Shown: positions 5,291 to 6,860 of the stretch, piece after piece
Position numbering within the stretch: position 1 is the stretch's first letter
Layout: each line of letters begins with the position of its first letter
DNA from: Comamonadaceae bacterium
Lineage (GTDB): Bacteria > Pseudomonadota > Gammaproteobacteria > Burkholderiales > Burkholderiaceae_C
NCBI GenBank assembly: GCA_947452325.1
Contig: CANGCZ010000087.1
Coordinates: 1 to 6,860, forward strand
DNA: 6,860 bases
Direction of reading: 5' to 3'
Notes under the pieces: generated by a model
What the model saw: the letters and a program-made list of their open reading frames with translations, nothing else
What the model was told of the DNA's origin: nothing
Database searches by the model: none
Program-made: the position numbers and the translations under genes

Positions 5291-6860
5291 TCAGGCGGTT
5301 TGCGGTGAACGCAAACCGAGTTCATTCACCATGCTTTGACGCATCTGAAATTTTTGCGGCTTGCCGGTGGCAGTAAGCGGGAATTCGCGCACGATTCGCA
5401 GATAACGCGGCGTTTTGTAATGCGCCATGTGAGAGCGGCAGTACTCAATGAACTCTTCTGCTTCAGCAGTTTGTCCGGGATGCAATATCACCCACGCCGC
5501 AATTTCCTCGCCGTATTTGGCATCCGGCACACCGAAGACTTGCACGTCCAGCACTTTGGGGTGTTGTATCAACTGGTTTTCTATTTCACGCGGGAATACG
5601 TTTTCTCCGCCGCGTATCAGCATGTCTTTGACCCGCCCGACAATGTTGCAATAGCCTTGTGCATCAATGGTCGCTAAGTCACCGGTGTGCATCCAACCTG
5701 CTTCATCAATCGCTTCAGCGGTTTGCTGCGGGTCTTCCCAATACGAACGCATCACAAGGTATCCACGCACACACAACTCGCCCGCCGTACCGACCGGCAC
5801 CATGCGCCCGTGCTCGTCAATCACTTTGGCTTGTACATGCGGTTGAATGCGACCAACAGTTGACACTCGCCTTTCCACAGGATCAGACACATGCGACTGA
5901 AAGGACAACGGTGAGGTTTCGGTCATGCCGTAGCCGATGGTGATTTGCTTGATGTTGAGTGTGCGCATCACGGCCTGCATAGTCTCCACCGGACAAGGTG
6001 CTCCGGCCATGATGCCGGTACGCAAGAGGCTGAAATCCATGTTCGACACACCCGGCTCGGCCAGCATAGACACAAACATGGTGGGCACGCCGTGCAGTGC
6101 CGTGCATCGCTGTTTCAACACCGCTTTGAGGGTGGCAGCGGCATCAAAGCCTTCACCGGGAAACACCATGGCAGATCCCGCAGCGGTGCAGGTCAACACA
6201 CCCAACACCATGCCAAAGCAATGGTAGAGCGGCACAGGTATGCACATGCGGTCGTCGTGGGTCAGCGCCATGGATTTGGCTGCAAAGCGAGCGTTATTGA
6301 CGATGTTGAAATGAGAGAGCGTGGCACCTTTGGGGTTACCGGTGGTGCCGCTGGTGAATTGGATATTGATGGCGTCGTCCGGGTCGAGCGCGGCAGACAA
6401 ATCTTTCAAGCGCGCGTGTTGCGCCGGTCCTGCTTGCTGCAAAAAATCTTTGAAGCGCATGGCTCGCGCAGGCACCTCCTGCTTGGCAGCTTCGTGGGCA
6501 GGCACGGAAAGATCGTCCAGCAAGATGACATGTTTCAAATGCTCGAGCTTCAAAGAAGTCAAATCACCGGCTTGTCCGGGGCGGTCAATCTCAGGCGCGA
6601 GTTGACGCAAGGTGTCGAGGTAATTGTTGGCTTTGTAACCGCGTGCCATGACCAGCATACGGCAACGCACTTTGTTCAAGGCGTATTCGAGTTCGCTGCT
6701 TTTGTACGCGGGGTTGATGTTGACCAGCACGGCACCGATGCGCGCTGTTGCAAACTGCGTCAGTAACCATTCCAAGCGGTTGGGCGACCAGATGCCGACA
6801 CGGTTACCGCGGCGTATGCCCATGGACAGCAAAGCGGCTGCCATGTTGTCCGCCTGTTGC
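5291..6860 (-). CDS. AMP-binding acyl-CoA synthetase (fatty-acyl-CoA ligase type), N-terminus missing
   Basis: Member of the adenylate-forming ANL superfamily: it activates a carboxylic acid with ATP to an acyl-adenylate and then forms a CoA thioester. About 522 residues are visible. The frame stays open through the right edge (reading QQADN before the ATG at 6844), so roughly the first 50 residues of a protein near 570 are probably missing. Counting from that ATG, motifs are the P-loop TSGTTGNPKG (164-173), the A5 motif YGMTETSP (305-312), TGD (387-389), hinge GRVKD (403-407), GGENVFPREIE (412-422) and the catalytic lysine of ATGKPQK (K495). RIGAVLVNINPAYKSSELEYAL-type wording near the N-terminus is typical of the medium/long-chain acyl-CoA synthetases common in Betaproteobacteria. 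Alternatives such as a methylmercaptopropionate-CoA or aryl-CoA ligase cannot be excluded. It heads, or is internal to, an operon with the amidase. Confidence 0.9.
   Translation of the reverse strand, partial: QQADNMAAALLSMGIRRGNRVGIWSPNRLEWLLTQFATARIGAVLVNINPAYKSSELEYALNKVRCRMLVMARGYKANNYLDTLRQLAPEIDRPGQAGDLTSLKLEHLKHVILLDDLSVPAHEAAKQEVPARAMRFKDFLQQAGPAQHARLKDLSAALDPDDAINIQFTSGTTGNPKGATLSHFNIVNNARFAAKSMALTHDDRMCIPVPLYHCFGMVLGVLTCTAAGSAMVFPGEGFDAAATLKAVLKQRCTALHGVPTMFVSMLAEPGVSNMDFSLLRTGIMAGAPCPVETMQAVMRTLNIKQITIGYGMTETSPLSFQSHVSDPVERRVSTVGRIQPHVQAKVIDEHGRMVPVGTAGELCVRGYLVMRSYWEDPQQTAEAIDEAGWMHTGDLATIDAQGYCNIVGRVKDMLIRGGENVFPREIENQLIQHPKVLDVQVFGVPDAKYGEEIAAWVILHPGQTAEAEEFIEYCRSHMAHYKTPRYLRIVREFPLTATGKPQKFQMRQSMVNELGLRSPQTA

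Noticed and set aside
5945..6766. 273-residue plus-strand open frame opposite the acyl-CoA ligase
   Set aside because: It is antisense to conserved adenylation motifs, and its composition is rich in His, Gly and Arg as expected for a mirror frame.

Overview
This 6.86 kb window looks like ordinary chromosomal DNA of a betaproteobacterium, probably of the order Burkholderiales. That placement is inferred from the style of the CobU, CobO, BtuB and acyl-CoA ligase proteins and the moderately high G+C. No single marker gene proves it. I see no mobile element, CRISPR array, tRNA or rRNA.

Left half (1-3381, minus strand): a vitamin B12 uptake and late-synthesis/salvage operon. Transcription probably starts near 3346-3350 and runs leftward. 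It passes through a cobalamin riboswitch (aptamer about 3349-3130) and a short expression platform (3129-3052), then btuB (outer-membrane B12 receptor), cobU (adenosylcobinamide kinase/guanylyltransferase), cobO (corrinoid adenosyltransferase) and the first codons of cobQ (cobyric acid synthase), which leaves the window at base 1. The four genes are packed tightly: a 9-nt gap between btuB and cobU, an ATGA overlap between cobU and cobO, and a TTGA overlap between cobO and cobQ. BtuB brings corrinoids across the outer membrane, CobO adenosylates them, CobQ amidates the ring, and CobU activates adenosylcobinamide for attachment of the lower ligand. All four lie downstream of one B12 sensor.

Middle (3351-3871): a 60-nt stretch with only 7 G/C bases marks the divergent promoter region. 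To its right, on the plus strand, is one small gene for a 123-residue membrane protein of unknown function.

Right half (3864-6860, minus strand): an amidase-signature hydrolase (GTG start) preceded by a fatty-acyl-CoA-synthetase-like ligase that runs off the right edge. They are 23 nt apart, so probably co-transcribed. An amidase that releases a carboxylate and a ligase that activates it to a CoA thioester would form a logical pair, but no substrate can be read from the sequence. The amidase and the small membrane-protein gene converge and share 8 bp.

The most informative part is the riboswitch. The aptamer is close to textbook, its P1 helix is a perfect 8-bp duplex, and the downstream sequence offers mutually exclusive hairpins directly abutting the btuB start codon. 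I found no convincing sign of an undescribed biological system.
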